Origin: Pseudomonadota bacterium
GTDB lineage: Bacteria > Pseudomonadota > Gammaproteobacteria > Xanthomonadales > Xanthomonadaceae
Assembly (NCBI GenBank): GCA_025355485.1
Contig: JANXZP010000005.1
Location: 1 to 17,187 of the forward strand
Direction: 5' to 3'
Length of the DNA stretch: 17,187 nucleotides
Notes under the pieces: model-generated
Told to the model about the DNA's origin: nothing
What the model saw: the letters and a program-made list of their open reading frames with translations, nothing else
Database searches by the model: none
Part shown: positions 7,183-15,584 of the stretch, one piece after another
Position numbering within the stretch: the stretch's first letter is position 1
Layout: every line of letters starts with the position of its first letter
Position numbers and translations under genes: made by a program

Positions 7183-7892
7183 GGTTTCGGCAGCAACAAA
7201 CGACGACCGCGCACATCGAGCTCGGCACCGTCGCGACGGATGCGCATCAGCACCACGCCATCGGCGAGCCGCGCGCCTTCGCTGACACGCTGGCCATCGA
7301 TGATCATGAAGCGATGCACGGGATCGTCGGCATACACATGCATGCTGACCTTCAGCGCGGGCAAACCGTTGCGCTCGTCGGCGGACAGGTCGGCGAGCGA
7401 GAGCAGCGCAGGTTCGGCGATCGGCGTGGGCGCGGCGGGCATGAGTGGTACGACCGTCGAGGATGCGGCGGACTGCACAGGCTCGGTCGCGACAGGCGGT
7501 GGCACGATAGGGGGCGCGATCGGCGTGATGCGGGGATGGATCGGAACGGTATTCGCGATCGGCGGCGGAAGTCGCGTCGTGCGGACATCGACCGAGGTTT
7601 GCGGCGGCTCGCGACGAACGCTGTTCGTCGCGTCGGCATCGATCCGCGCCGCACCCTGCGACGCAGGCGCAACGGCTGCAACTCGTGGAGTTGGTGCGAT
7701 GCGCATCCACCACCCGATCGATGCCAATACGACAATGAGTAACAACACCGCGCCCGCCATCGCCATCGCCAGCGGCCATCGCCGACGCGGCGCGGATGCG
7801 CGCAGCACCGGCATCGCGGTGAGCAGATCCGGTGCGCTGCCGAGCCGGCGTTCGGCTTCGGATTTGCGCAAGGCTTCGAGGATCAGCGACAT
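7179..7892 (-). CDS. gspB: GspB/ExeB-like type II secretion accessory protein
   Basis: The 237-residue product begins MSLILEALRKSEAERRLG, a short cytoplasmic helix characteristic of GspB-type proteins. One membrane anchor (about 41-62), a long Pro/Ala/Thr-rich periplasmic linker (about 65-160) and a compact C-terminal T2SSB-type domain (about 165-235) follow. The domain includes LPALKVSMHVYADDPVHRFMIIDG and ends GRRLLLPKP. In Aeromonas, ExeB forms an inner-membrane complex with the ATPase ExeA that helps assemble the outer-membrane secretin through peptidoglycan. The gene lies 9 bases after gspA, with AAGGTGA just ahead of its ATG, and its stop overlaps the rhomboid start. The role is known for the family; the partnership here is inferred from adjacency. 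Confidence 0.9.
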   Translation of the reverse strand: MSLILEALRKSEAERRLGSAPDLLTAMPVLRASAPRRRWPLAMAMAGAVLLLIVVLASIGWWMRIAPTPRVAAVAPASQGAARIDADATNSVRREPPQTSVDVRTTRLPPPIANTVPIHPRITPIAPPIVPPPVATEPVQSAASSTVVPLMPAAPTPIAEPALLSLADLSADERNGLPALKVSMHVYADDPVHRFMIIDGQRVSEGARLADGVVLMRIRRDGAELDVRGRRLLLPKP

Positions 7893-7901
7893 GCGGTCAC
7901 C

Positions 7902-9512
7902 TTACTCCGCGATCTTTCGCAGATGCGGGCCACTGCGATCGGCCGCCATCAGCGCGAGCAGCGTCTCCGGGCCGACCACGCCATCGGCGAGCACGCCGGC
8001 ATCGCGTTGCGCGCCGCGCACCGCAGCGAGCAGATCGTCATCGAACATCGCCGGCCCGCTGCGACCGGACGCGGGCAGCAGGCGACCGCGCAACCAGTCC
8101 ACGCCAGATCCGCGTTCGCCGCGTTGCAACGGCGGCTCGACTCCACTCGTACTGCGCCAGACCGCGGCATAGCCGAGCAGTGCATCCTCCAGCGTGCCGC
8201 GGCGCATCAGGAATGTGTTGTCGTCGATCCGCAACAAAGCCTGCGCCGGACCCAATCCAAGCAGCAACGCGTACGCGGTGTGTCCTTTCGTTCGGAGTTT
8301 CAGCACCGCCGGACGGTCGAACTGTGCGAGCCGGTTCAGGCGAGCGCTGCTGCTGGCGCAGAACAATCCCTCGGCCAGGATCGGCGGACACGCCATCGCT
8401 TTCGCCACATCGGTTTCATCAACGCGCACCGACCACAGCGCCAGCAACCGTGTCCACGGAACCTGCCGGTCGCCGCCGCTGTCGGCAAGCCGGTGCGCGA
8501 ATGCATCAGCATCCAGCAATGGGGGTTGGGGCTCTTGCGCGGCGGGCGGATGCGGAACCTGCACCGGCCGGGTCGCGACGACGTGCGGAACCGCATGCGA
8601 CGCGACGCGTTTCGGCATCCAGTACCAGAGTGCGAACGCGAGCAGCGCGAGCAGCGCGATACTGCCCCAGAGCAACCACGTACCGCGCAAGCGATGCAGT
8701 GGTGCGAGTACTTCGGTCGCGGCTTGGTTGAGCAGGCGCTCGCCGATGGATTGCTCGCCGCGCGCATAGCCCGCGAGCAGCGCGCGCTCGGCGATCACGT
8801 TAAGCAGTCGCGGCACGCCGCCGGAGCGCTGGTGCAATCGCCGCAGCGCCGTGCGCGTGAACGGGAACCGCCCGCCGCCGGCGACCGCCCAGCGATGCCG
8901 CAGGTAGGCCTCGCTCTCGCCGGCATCGAGCGGAGCCAGGTGATAGCGCGCGGTGATGCGTTGTGCGAGCTGGCGCAGTTCGGGGCGCGCGAGCTGGTCG
9001 CGCAACTCGGGTTGGCCAAGCAGGATGATCTGCAGCAATTTCTGGGTCGGCGTTTCCAGGTTGGTCAGCAGGCGCACCTGTTCGAGCGCGGCTGCCGACA
9101 GGTTCTGCGCTTCATCGATGATCAGCACGACCCGCAGGCCTGCCGCGTAGGCATCGAGCAGGAATACGTTCAGCGCATCGACCAGCGCCTTGATGTCGCC
9201 GCGCCGGCCGGTCAGATCCAGCCGCAACTCCTCGGCTATCGCTTCAAGCAATTGCACCGGCGAGAGCAGCGGGTTGAGGATCAGCGCGACCCGCGCGTTC
9301 TCCGGCAGTTGTTCCAGCAGCAGCCGCGACAACGTGGTCTTGCCGGTGCCGACCTCGCCGGTCAGTTGCACGAAGCCGCCGCCGCCGCCCTGGCCGACGC
9401 CATAGAGCAGGTGCGCCAGCGCATCGCGATGACGTTCGGACAGATAGACGAAGCGTGGGTCGGGAGTGATCGAGAACGGCGGCTCCCGCAGGCCGTAGTG
9501 ATCGAGGTACAT
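7902..9512 (-). CDS. gspA: GspA/ExeA-like AAA+ ATPase with peptidoglycan-binding tail
   Basis: Starting at ATG 9512 (MYLDHYGLREPPFSITPDP, the family N-terminus), the product has 536 residues. A cytoplasmic AAA+ module carries Walker A GEVGTGKT (52-59), Walker B VVLIIDEAQ (D133/E134) and a sensor-like LLGQPELRDQL. A single membrane helix follows (about 279-298), then a periplasmic part with a degenerate C39-peptidase-like region (about 375-470) and a C-terminal PG_binding_1-like domain (QRDAGVLADGVVGPETLLALM). ExeA binds peptidoglycan and ATP and works with ExeB in placing the type II secretin. An upstream ATG at 9578 would add 22 residues, but it lies three bases from the apparent -10 and does not match the family. 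No other gsp genes are in the window, so this pair is detached from any main cluster nearby. Confidence 0.93.
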   Translation of the reverse strand: MYLDHYGLREPPFSITPDPRFVYLSERHRDALAHLLYGVGQGGGGGFVQLTGEVGTGKTTLSRLLLEQLPENARVALILNPLLSPVQLLEAIAEELRLDLTGRRGDIKALVDALNVFLLDAYAAGLRVVLIIDEAQNLSAAALEQVRLLTNLETPTQKLLQIILLGQPELRDQLARPELRQLAQRITARYHLAPLDAGESEAYLRHRWAVAGGGRFPFTRTALRRLHQRSGGVPRLLNVIAERALLAGYARGEQSIGERLLNQAATEVLAPLHRLRGTWLLWGSIALLALLAFALWYWMPKRVASHAVPHVVATRPVQVPHPPAAQEPQPPLLDADAFAHRLADSGGDRQVPWTRLLALWSVRVDETDVAKAMACPPILAEGLFCASSSARLNRLAQFDRPAVLKLRTKGHTAYALLLGLGPAQALLRIDDNTFLMRRGTLEDALLGYAAVWRSTSGVEPPLQRGERGSGVDWLRGRLLPASGRSGPAMFDDDLLAAVRGAQRDAGVLADGVVGPETLLALMAADRSGPHLRKIAE

Positions 9513-9580
9513 GGTTGCGGGTTTCAGGCCGGGGCCGCGGGCGGGCCGGAACTGTAGCCTGCCGGCGCCCACTTCCATGT

Positions 9581-9610
9581 TAGATAAAGGTTAAGGCATA
9601 CTACGGGCAA
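9581..9610 (-). promoter_or_regulatory. Sigma-70-type promoter for gspA-gspB-rhomboid
   Basis: Reading the minus strand, TTGCCC (9610-9605) and TATCTA (9586-9581) are separated by 18 bases. They lie about 70 bases ahead of the gspA ATG at 9512, in an AT-richer patch. The hexamers match sigma-70 consensus at 4 of 6 (-35) and 4 of 6 (-10). Confidence 0.5.
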
Positions 9611-9729
9611 GGTGATGTACGGGGCGGTATGGTGTGCCTGCAAATCACGCAACGCATTCCTGGCCGCAGCACTTCCCGAACCCAAGACTCCCGCGCAGGC
9701 GGGCTCGACCATTCCCAAGAGAGACTGAC

Positions 9730-11061
9730 ATGCGCAATTCCAACCGCTCGATGAAAGTTTCCACGCTGGCATTCGGCATCGTTGCCGCGCTGGCTTGCAC
9801 GCAGGCGATGGCCAGCGGCTTCCAGATTCGCGAAGACAGCGTGCAGGCGATGGGCCGCTCGCATGCGGGTTCCGCGTCGGCTCCCGGCGATGCCGCAGTG
9901 GTGTCGAACAATCCTGCGGCGATGGTCTTGTTCGACAAGACCACTATGCAATCCGACCTGACCGCGATCGACCTCCACGGCACCTTCAGCGGCGGTGGTC
10001 ACGATGCGCTGGGTCATCCGCTCACCGGCGGCAACGGCGGCGACGCCGGCGATATCGCCCCGGTACCCGCGTTCCACTTCATCCTGCCGGTTGGCGACGG
10101 CTGGACGCTCGGCGCGTCCTTCACCGCGCCGTTCGGCCTGAAGACCCAGTACGACCCGGGTTGGGTCGGCCGCTACCAGGCGCTCAAGTCCGACGTGCGC
10201 ACCTTCGACTTCACCTTCGCCGGCGCCTACAAGTTCAACGACCAGTTCTCGATCGGCGGTGGCATCATCTTCCAGCGCATCCAAGCCGAGTTGACCAATG
10301 CGGTGGACTTCGGCGCGATCCTATTTGCGCCTACCCACGGCGCACTCTTGCCGCAGGGAGCCGACGGCACCGCGCGCATCCAGGGCGACGATACCGCGCT
10401 CGGCTGGGATCTGGGCGTGCTGTTCCGTCCGACCCCGGACACCAACATCGGCCTGAACTACCGTTCGAAGATCGATCACACCGTCAGCGGCCACGCCAAC
10501 TTCAACGTGCCTTCGAACGTGCAGTTCATTCTGGCCTCCATCCACAGCCCCGCGTTCCAGAACACCGCGATCAAGGCCGACGTGGCCACGCCCAGCGTGA
10601 TCACCCTGAGCGTCACCCAGAAATTCAGCGACACGTTCTCGATGTCGGCCGACATCGAGCGCACCAACTGGAACTCGCTGCAGAACCTGACCGTGCACTT
10701 CGCCAATCCGGGCCAGCCGGCGTCGACCGAGCAGTTCCACTGGAGCGACTCGACCGAATACGCGCTCGGCTTCGACTGGAAATTCGATCCGAGCTGGACG
10801 CTGCGCGGCGGCATCGCGCGTGACGAAACCCCGACCAACGACACCTTCCGCGATCCGCGCCTGCCCGACAACAACCGCCAGCTCTATTCGATCGGCTTGG
10901 GCTACACGGCGGGTCCGAACGCGAGCTGGAACCTCGGCTACAGCCGCATCAACATCGACACTCCGAAGGTCAACGACATCAGCGCGACCGGCTCGACCCT
11001 GGTCGGCAAGTACAACGCCGATGCGAACCTGTTCGGTATCTCGGGTACGTTCACGTTCTGA
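9730..11061 (+). CDS. fadL: OmpP1/FadL family outer-membrane transporter
   Basis: The ATG at 9730 follows an AAGAGAGA ribosome site and gives 443 residues with a signal peptide ending AMAS. The mature protein begins GFQIREDSVQAMGRSHAG. This N-terminal plug with a GF start and the NPAAMVLF segment (about 58-65) are hallmarks of FadL. The rest alternates short turns and amphipathic strands and ends GISGTFTF, with the terminal Phe used by the BAM machinery, as expected for a 14-strand barrel. Members import long-chain fatty acids or other hydrophobic compounds such as aromatic hydrocarbons. Which substrate applies here cannot be read from sequence. It is a single-gene unit, divergent from gspA and closed by a strong terminator. 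An upstream in-frame ATG at 9634 would add 32 residues and bury the signal, so I reject it. Confidence 0.94.
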   Translation: MRNSNRSMKVSTLAFGIVAALACTQAMASGFQIREDSVQAMGRSHAGSASAPGDAAVVSNNPAAMVLFDKTTMQSDLTAIDLHGTFSGGGHDALGHPLTGGNGGDAGDIAPVPAFHFILPVGDGWTLGASFTAPFGLKTQYDPGWVGRYQALKSDVRTFDFTFAGAYKFNDQFSIGGGIIFQRIQAELTNAVDFGAILFAPTHGALLPQGADGTARIQGDDTALGWDLGVLFRPTPDTNIGLNYRSKIDHTVSGHANFNVPSNVQFILASIHSPAFQNTAIKADVATPSVITLSVTQKFSDTFSMSADIERTNWNSLQNLTVHFANPGQPASTEQFHWSDSTEYALGFDWKFDPSWTLRGGIARDETPTNDTFRDPRLPDNNRQLYSIGLGYTAGPNASWNLGYSRINIDTPKVNDISATGSTLVGKYNADANLFGISGTFTF

Positions 11062-11084
11062 GTCCGGTCACGGCATGAGAATCC

Positions 11085-11114
11085 CACGGGGCGCCATGGC
11101 GCCCCGTGTTTTTT
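11085..11114 (+). terminator. Intrinsic terminator after fadL (perfect 24-nt palindrome plus T6)
   Basis: Positions 11085-11108 form a perfect 24-base palindrome centred on CCATGG. It folds as a GC-rich stem, and six T residues follow at 11109-11114. It starts 23 bases after the fadL stop. There is no A-run on its left, so it should work mainly in the plus direction. Confidence 0.92.
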
Positions 11115-11193
11115 GATGTGCATGGACGCACGAATGCCGCGAGCGCATGGATGCGCAGGAGCGGTGGACGCACGACACCCGGCGAGTGGCACG

Positions 11194-12282
11194 ATGCAAA
11201 CGATGGGAACCCTTGCGCCATTGGTGATTCGCTGCGGAGCAGTCGGCGATCAGGTGCTGCTTACGCCGCTGCTGCATTTGCTGCGCCGGCGCTATGGCCA
11301 GCCTTGCCGGTTGATCGGTTCGGGTGCGTGGATGGCGCCGTTGCTGGCCGGCAATCCCGATGTCCAGCAACTGTTGACCTTGCGCAGCCGGCGCGCGCCT
11401 TACTTGTTCGATGCCAGCCAGCGGCGGCTGGTCGCTGCACTGCGCACGATGCCGCCGTGTCCGGTCTATGTCTGCGATCACCACATGATGGAGAAGCTGC
11501 GCTGGCTGCTGACGCGCGCGGGGATCCCCGCCGAGCGCTGCGTCTATGTGGCGGATTTCCAGACGGATACGCAGATCCACTGGGTCGACCTGTGGCTACA
11601 GTTCGGTGAGACCACGCCCGCCGCCTTCAACGGATCCGCCGCGCCATCGAATCCGTCCGACCGCTGGCTCGCCCCGCGCCTGTTCGTGGCCGATGCCGAT
11701 CGCGCCGATTGCGAACATTGGTTGCGCACGCGCGGTTTCGATGACCATCCGCTGATCCTGCTGCAACCGGGCAACAAGCGCACGCTCAAGCGCGGACGAC
11801 TGGGCCAGGTCGGCGACGACAAGGCGTGGCCGGTCGCGCGCTGGGCCGCGCTGGCGGCCACCCTGGCGCAACAGGTTCCGGGCGCGCGCGTGATCCTTTG
11901 CGGTGCTCCGCCCGAGGCGGCCTTCCTGCGCGAAATCCGGGCCCAGGCGAACAGCAGCGCGGTGCATGTCGCTGCCGAGGACCTGCCGATGCGGCGCTTG
12001 CTCGCACTCTGCGAAATCGCGCAGGCGATGGTATCGGTGGACACCGGGCCGGCGCATATCGCCGCCGCGCTGGGTTGCCCGCTGATCGTGCTTTACGGAG
12101 ACGCGCCGCCGCGCAACTGGATTCCGCGCAGCGCAAGCGGCAGTGATGTGATCCCACTCGGTGGCCCGCCGGTTTCCGAACGGGTGGACGCGATCGCGCT
12201 CGACGACGTACTCGCAGCGTGGGGCAGGCTCATTCGCCGAGCGTCAACAACGACGCATTCCCGCCCGCCGCCGTCGTATTGA
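11194..12282 (+). CDS. Glycosyltransferase family 9 (heptosyltransferase-like)
   Basis: From ATG 11194 the product has 362 residues with the two Rossmann-type halves of GT-B enzymes. The N-terminal one starts PLVIRCGAVGDQVLLTPLLHLLRRRYG. The C-terminal one contains LILLQPGNKRTLK, a strand VILCGAPPEAAFL and the family 9 signature MVSVDTGPAHIAAALGCPLIVLYG. Relatives (WaaC, WaaF, WaaQ) transfer ADP-heptose to the LPS inner core at the inner membrane; sugar and acceptor are not predictable here. An in-frame ATG at 11113 lies in the terminator T-run and is unlikely, and ATG 11203 is a second option. No strong ribosome site precedes either. The last 15 or so residues (ending THSRPPPSY) are encoded opposite the end of putA and look like read-through rather than conserved protein. 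Confidence 0.9.
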   Translation: MQTMGTLAPLVIRCGAVGDQVLLTPLLHLLRRRYGQPCRLIGSGAWMAPLLAGNPDVQQLLTLRSRRAPYLFDASQRRLVAALRTMPPCPVYVCDHHMMEKLRWLLTRAGIPAERCVYVADFQTDTQIHWVDLWLQFGETTPAAFNGSAAPSNPSDRWLAPRLFVADADRADCEHWLRTRGFDDHPLILLQPGNKRTLKRGRLGQVGDDKAWPVARWAALAATLAQQVPGARVILCGAPPEAAFLREIRAQANSSAVHVAAEDLPMRRLLALCEIAQAMVSVDTGPAHIAAALGCPLIVLYGDAPPRNWIPRSASGSDVIPLGGPPVSERVDAIALDDVLAAWGRLIRRASTTTHSRPPPSY

Positions 12283-15200
12283 TCGTCAGCGTGCGTTCGG
12301 TGACGAAGCGCGACAGGTAGTGCGGTCCACCGGCTTTCGGCCCGGTGCCGGACAGGCCTTCGCCGCCGAACGGCTGCACGCCGACCACCGCGCCGATCAT
12401 GTTGCGGTTGACGTAGCAGTTGCCGGCTTTCACGCGCGTCGAGATGCGCTCGATGGTCGCGGCTATGCGCGAGTGGATGCCGAGGGTGAGTCCATAACCG
12501 GTCGCGTTGATCGCGGCGATCACCGCATCGAGATCCTTCGCCGGATAGCGGATCACGTGCAACACCGGGCCGAACACTTCGCGCGTGAGTTGATCCAGCG
12601 ATTTCAATTCGTACGCGCGCGGCGCGAAGAAGTTGCCGTTCGCGGTGGAATCGCCGAGCCTAACCTGCTTGATCAGTTTCGCTTCGCGGTCCATGCGCTC
12701 GGCGTGGTCGTTGAGCATGCTCAGCGCATCGACGTCGATCACCGGGCCGACATCAGTGGACAGCAGCGCCGGATCGCCGACCACGAGTTCGTCCATCGCG
12801 CCGGCTAGCATCGCGATCACCTTGTCGGCGATGTCGTCCTGCACGAACAGCACGCGCGCAGCCGAGCAGCGTTGTCCGGCCGAACCGAACGCGGAGGTCA
12901 TCGCGTCCTTCACCAGTTGTTCGGGGAGTGCGGAAGAATCCGCAATGAACGCGTTCTGCCCGCCGGTTTCCGCAATAAGAACCGCAATCGCTGCATCGCG
13001 CGCGGCCAGCGAGCGATTGATCGCGCGCGCGGTGTCGGTCGAGCCGGTGAAGGCCACGCCGGCCACGCGCGGATCGCGGGTGAGCGCGGTGCCGACGGTC
13101 GCGCCATCGCCGGGAAGAAACTGCAGCACGGCCTCGGGTACGCCCGCTTCGTGCAGCAGTTTCACCGCGGCGTACCCGATCAGGTTGGACTGCTCGGCGG
13201 GCTTGGCGATCACCGAGTTTCCGGTCACCAATGCCGCAGCAATTTGGCCGATAAAGATCGCGAGCGGGAAATTCCACGGGCTGATGCAGACGAACACGCC
13301 GCGTCCGTGCAGGTGCAGCGCGTTGGATTCGCCGGTCGGGCCGGGCAGCCGCAGTGGTTCGGCGAGATGCACGCGCGCCTGCTGCGCGTAATAGCGCAGG
13401 AAGTCCACCGCTTCGCGCACTTCGGCGATGCCGTCGGGGATCGTCTTGCCGGCTTCGCGCGTGCACAGCGCGATGTACTCGGGCATGCGCGCTTCCATCA
13501 ACTCGGCCGCGCGCTCGAGGATCGCCGCACGACCGATGGCGGGAGTCGCGTCCCATGCCGGTTGCGCAGCGACCGCATTCGTCAGTGCGCGTTCGACCGT
13601 CGCCGTATCCGCAGCCTGCCATTGACCGACGGACGCGTTGCGATTCGCCGGATTGGCAGCTTGCGTCGTTGCGCCGGATGAAGTCGCACCCGGAACCAAG
13701 GGTGTCGCGCTCCAGGGCTTGATTGCGGCATTGATGGTGTCGGCCAGCGCACGCAGCGCCTGGTCGTCGGCGAGATTGATGCCCATGGAATTGGTCCTGT
13801 CAGCGCCGTACAGCGCGATCGGCAGCGGAATGTTCGGATGCGATTTGTTAGGGAAGGCACTGACCACAGTGACCGGATCGGTCACCAGTTCGCGCGCGGG
13901 AATGGATTCGTCGGTGATGCGATTGACGAAGCTCGAATTCGCGCCGTTCTCGAGCAACCGGCGCACGAGGTACGGCAGCAGGTCCTCGTGCGAGCCGACC
14001 GGCGCATACACGCGACACGCGACGTCGAGCTGGTCTTTGCCGATCACTTCGCGATACAGGTCGTCGCCCATGCCGTGCAGCTTCTGGTATTCGTACGGCG
14101 CGGCACGCTCCATCGGTGTCCACGCGCCGTGGATCTGCTGCGCGATGTGATGGATGGCAACGAGGGTGTGCGCGTTGTGGGTCGCGAACATCGGGTAGAG
14201 CGCGTCGGTCGCTGCGAGCATTTTCCTGGCGCAGGCGAGGTAACTCACATCGGTGTTCGGCTTCCGGGTCAGCACCGGATAACCCGCGTGGCCTTCGACT
14301 TGCGCGCGTTTGATCTCCGAATCCCAGTACGCGCCTTTCACCAGCCGTACCGGTATGCGCCGGCCGTTGCGGCGCGCGACATCGATCAGGTGATCGAGCA
14401 CGAACGGCGCGCGCTTCTGGTAGGCCTGTACCGCAAGGCCATAGCCATTCCATCCGGTCAGCGAGGCGTCCTCGAACGCGTCGACGATCACGTCGAGCGA
14501 CAGTTCCAGCCGTTCGGATTCCTCGGCGTCGATGGTGAAGCCGATGCCCTGCGCTTTCGCGAGCTGCGCGAGTTCGAGCACGCGCGGCGTGAGTTCGCTG
14601 CGCACACGGGCGCGACCGCTGTGCTCATAGCGTGGATGCAGCGCCGAGAGTTTCACCGAGATCGATGGGCGTCCTTCGACTGGCTCAGGATGATCGACGT
14701 TCTTGGTGCTGGCCACGCTCGCGCCAATCGCCAGGATCGCGTCGCGATAGGCCTGCAGGTAGCGCGTCGCGTCGGTGCTGGTGAAGGCGCCTTCGCCGAG
14801 CATGTCGAACGAATACCGGTACGCCGCGTTCTCGGGCTTGCGGCTGCGCGCGAGCGCTTCGCCGATGGTCCGGCCCATCACGAACTGGTGGCCCATGATC
14901 CGCATCGCCTGGCGCACCGCGAGGCGGATGACCGGCTCGCCCGCGCGGCCAATCAGCCGGCGCAGCGCGCCGATCGCGTTGCCACGGGTTTCCGATGCCA
15001 GCCCGACCATGCGCCCGGTCAGCAGCAGACCCCAGCTCGAGGCGTTGACCAGCAGCGAATCGCTCTTGCCCAGGTGCGCGTCCCAGTCGGCGCCGCCGAG
15101 CTTGTCGCGGATCAGCTTGTCGGCGGTGGCTTGGTCGGGGATGCGCAGCAGCGCCTCGGCCACGCACATCAGCAGCACGCCTTCCTCGCTGGACAGGTCG

Positions 15201-15430
15201 TATTCGCGCATGAAGGCTTCGATCACGCCCTGGCGTTCGGCGCGGGTGCGCACGCGCTCGACCAGGCCCGCGGCGGTGCGTTCGACGATCGAGCTGTCCT
15301 GCGGCAACAGCCGCGCGACGGCGAGCAATTCGCCCACATGCCCGGTCTCGTCGCGCAGCCACGCGGCGGTGATGCGCTCGCGCAGCGGATCGCCGACGAG
15401 CGGCAGTTCGGGACTCAGGATCTCGGTCAC
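12230..15430 (-). CDS. putA: Bifunctional proline dehydrogenase / L-glutamate-gamma-semialdehyde dehydrogenase (PutA)
   Basis: This 1066-residue enzyme oxidises proline to pyrroline-5-carboxylate with FAD, channels it internally, and oxidises it to glutamate with NAD. The start is GTG at 15430. Residues 1-130 are a helical arm, with no ribbon-helix-helix repressor domain. The proline dehydrogenase barrel is about 205-520: SVKLSALHPRYE (258-269), RLVKGAYWDSEIKRAQ (362-377) and FATHNAHT (415-422). The aldehyde dehydrogenase domain is about 610-1050: SPWNFPLA (717-724), FTGSTDTA (794-801), catalytic ETGGQN from E821 and GQRCSAAR with C855. A linker at about 573-608 is rich in Ala, Thr and Asn. 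Residues 247-253 read HPEPVEG, just before the first barrel strand, and look inserted. A second, independent regulator of the operon would be needed, since this form cannot bind DNA through RHH. Confidence 0.97.
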   Translation of the reverse strand: MTEILSPELPLVGDPLRERITAAWLRDETGHVGELLAVARLLPQDSSIVERTAAGLVERVRTRAERQGVIEAFMREYDLSSEEGVLLMCVAEALLRIPDQATADKLIRDKLGGADWDAHLGKSDSLLVNASSWGLLLTGRMVGLASETRGNAIGALRRLIGRAGEPVIRLAVRQAMRIMGHQFVMGRTIGEALARSRKPENAAYRYSFDMLGEGAFTSTDATRYLQAYRDAILAIGASVASTKNVDHPEPVEGRPSISVKLSALHPRYEHSGRARVRSELTPRVLELAQLAKAQGIGFTIDAEESERLELSLDVIVDAFEDASLTGWNGYGLAVQAYQKRAPFVLDHLIDVARRNGRRIPVRLVKGAYWDSEIKRAQVEGHAGYPVLTRKPNTDVSYLACARKMLAATDALYPMFATHNAHTLVAIHHIAQQIHGAWTPMERAAPYEYQKLHGMGDDLYREVIGKDQLDVACRVYAPVGSHEDLLPYLVRRLLENGANSSFVNRITDESIPARELVTDPVTVVSAFPNKSHPNIPLPIALYGADRTNSMGINLADDQALRALADTINAAIKPWSATPLVPGATSSGATTQAANPANRNASVGQWQAADTATVERALTNAVAAQPAWDATPAIGRAAILERAAELMEARMPEYIALCTREAGKTIPDGIAEVREAVDFLRYYAQQARVHLAEPLRLPGPTGESNALHLHGRGVFVCISPWNFPLAIFIGQIAAALVTGNSVIAKPAEQSNLIGYAAVKLLHEAGVPEAVLQFLPGDGATVGTALTRDPRVAGVAFTGSTDTARAINRSLAARDAAIAVLIAETGGQNAFIADSSALPEQLVKDAMTSAFGSAGQRCSAARVLFVQDDIADKVIAMLAGAMDELVVGDPALLSTDVGPVIDVDALSMLNDHAERMDREAKLIKQVRLGDSTANGNFFAPRAYELKSLDQLTREVFGPVLHVIRYPAKDLDAVIAAINATGYGLTLGIHSRIAATIERISTRVKAGNCYVNRNMIGAVVGVQPFGGEGLSGTGPKAGGPHYLSRFVTERTLTINTTAAGGNASLLTLGE
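14672..14692 (-). repeat. Repeat-derived in-frame insertion in putA encoding HPEPVEG
   Basis: The plus strand reads CCTTCGACTGGCTCAGG at 14673-14689, and on the coding strand the in-frame peptide is HPEPVEG. From memory, both the DNA core (TTCGAC-xGGCTCAGG) and this peptide recur many times in some proteobacterial genomes as a dispersed short repeat. Only one copy is evident in the window. It sits in a loop before the proline dehydrogenase barrel strand SISVKLSALHPRYE. The repeat nature is recalled rather than searched. Confidence 0.55.
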
Positions 15431-15475
15431 GTGCGGTCCCGGCGGGCGTCTTCGGTCGTCGCGTAAAGAGGCGCG

Positions 15476-15484
15476 AGTTTAGCA
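15476..15484 (-). promoter_or_regulatory. Extended -10 element for putA
   Basis: On the minus strand TGCTAAACT (15484-15476) is an extended -10 (TG-N-TAAACT) about 45 bases ahead of the putA GTG. No good -35 is seen, which an extended -10 can tolerate. Confidence 0.4.
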
Positions 15485-15543
15485 GGCCGCCGAAATGCCG
15501 ACTGCCAGGGCGAGCGAGTTCCGCGCCGTATCTTGCTTCCGGC

Positions 15544-15573
15544 TTGCCCGCCGTTGGCGCGCGACGGTACAAT
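15544..15573 (+). promoter_or_regulatory. Sigma-70-type promoter for the coxBA operon
   Basis: TTGCCC (15544-15549) and TACAAT (15568-15573) are separated by 18 bases on the plus strand. Transcription would begin near 15580 and leave a leader of about 130 nt before the coxB ATG at 15712. The -10 differs from TATAAT at one base. Confidence 0.55.
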
Positions 15574-15584
15574 TCCACGTTGTT

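Noticed and set aside
6478..7779. 433-residue version of the rhomboid gene starting inside gspB
   Set aside because: Everything before residue 199 lies out of frame over gspB and has no rhomboid character. The TTGA overlap start fits the family.
7923..9557. 544-residue open frame antisense to gspA
   Set aside because: gspA has Walker motifs, a membrane anchor and a peptidoglycan-binding tail. The antisense product is Gln/Arg-rich with no domain.
9690..9703. CCCGC-GCAG-GCGGG inverted repeat upstream of fadL as a REP element
   Set aside because: The stem is only five pairs with no flanking extension and no second copy in the window. It is suggestive, but I cannot support a repeat call.
13838..15466. 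542-residue open frame antisense to putA
   Set aside because: It is a shadow of the proline dehydrogenase half of PutA, with no recognisable motifs.
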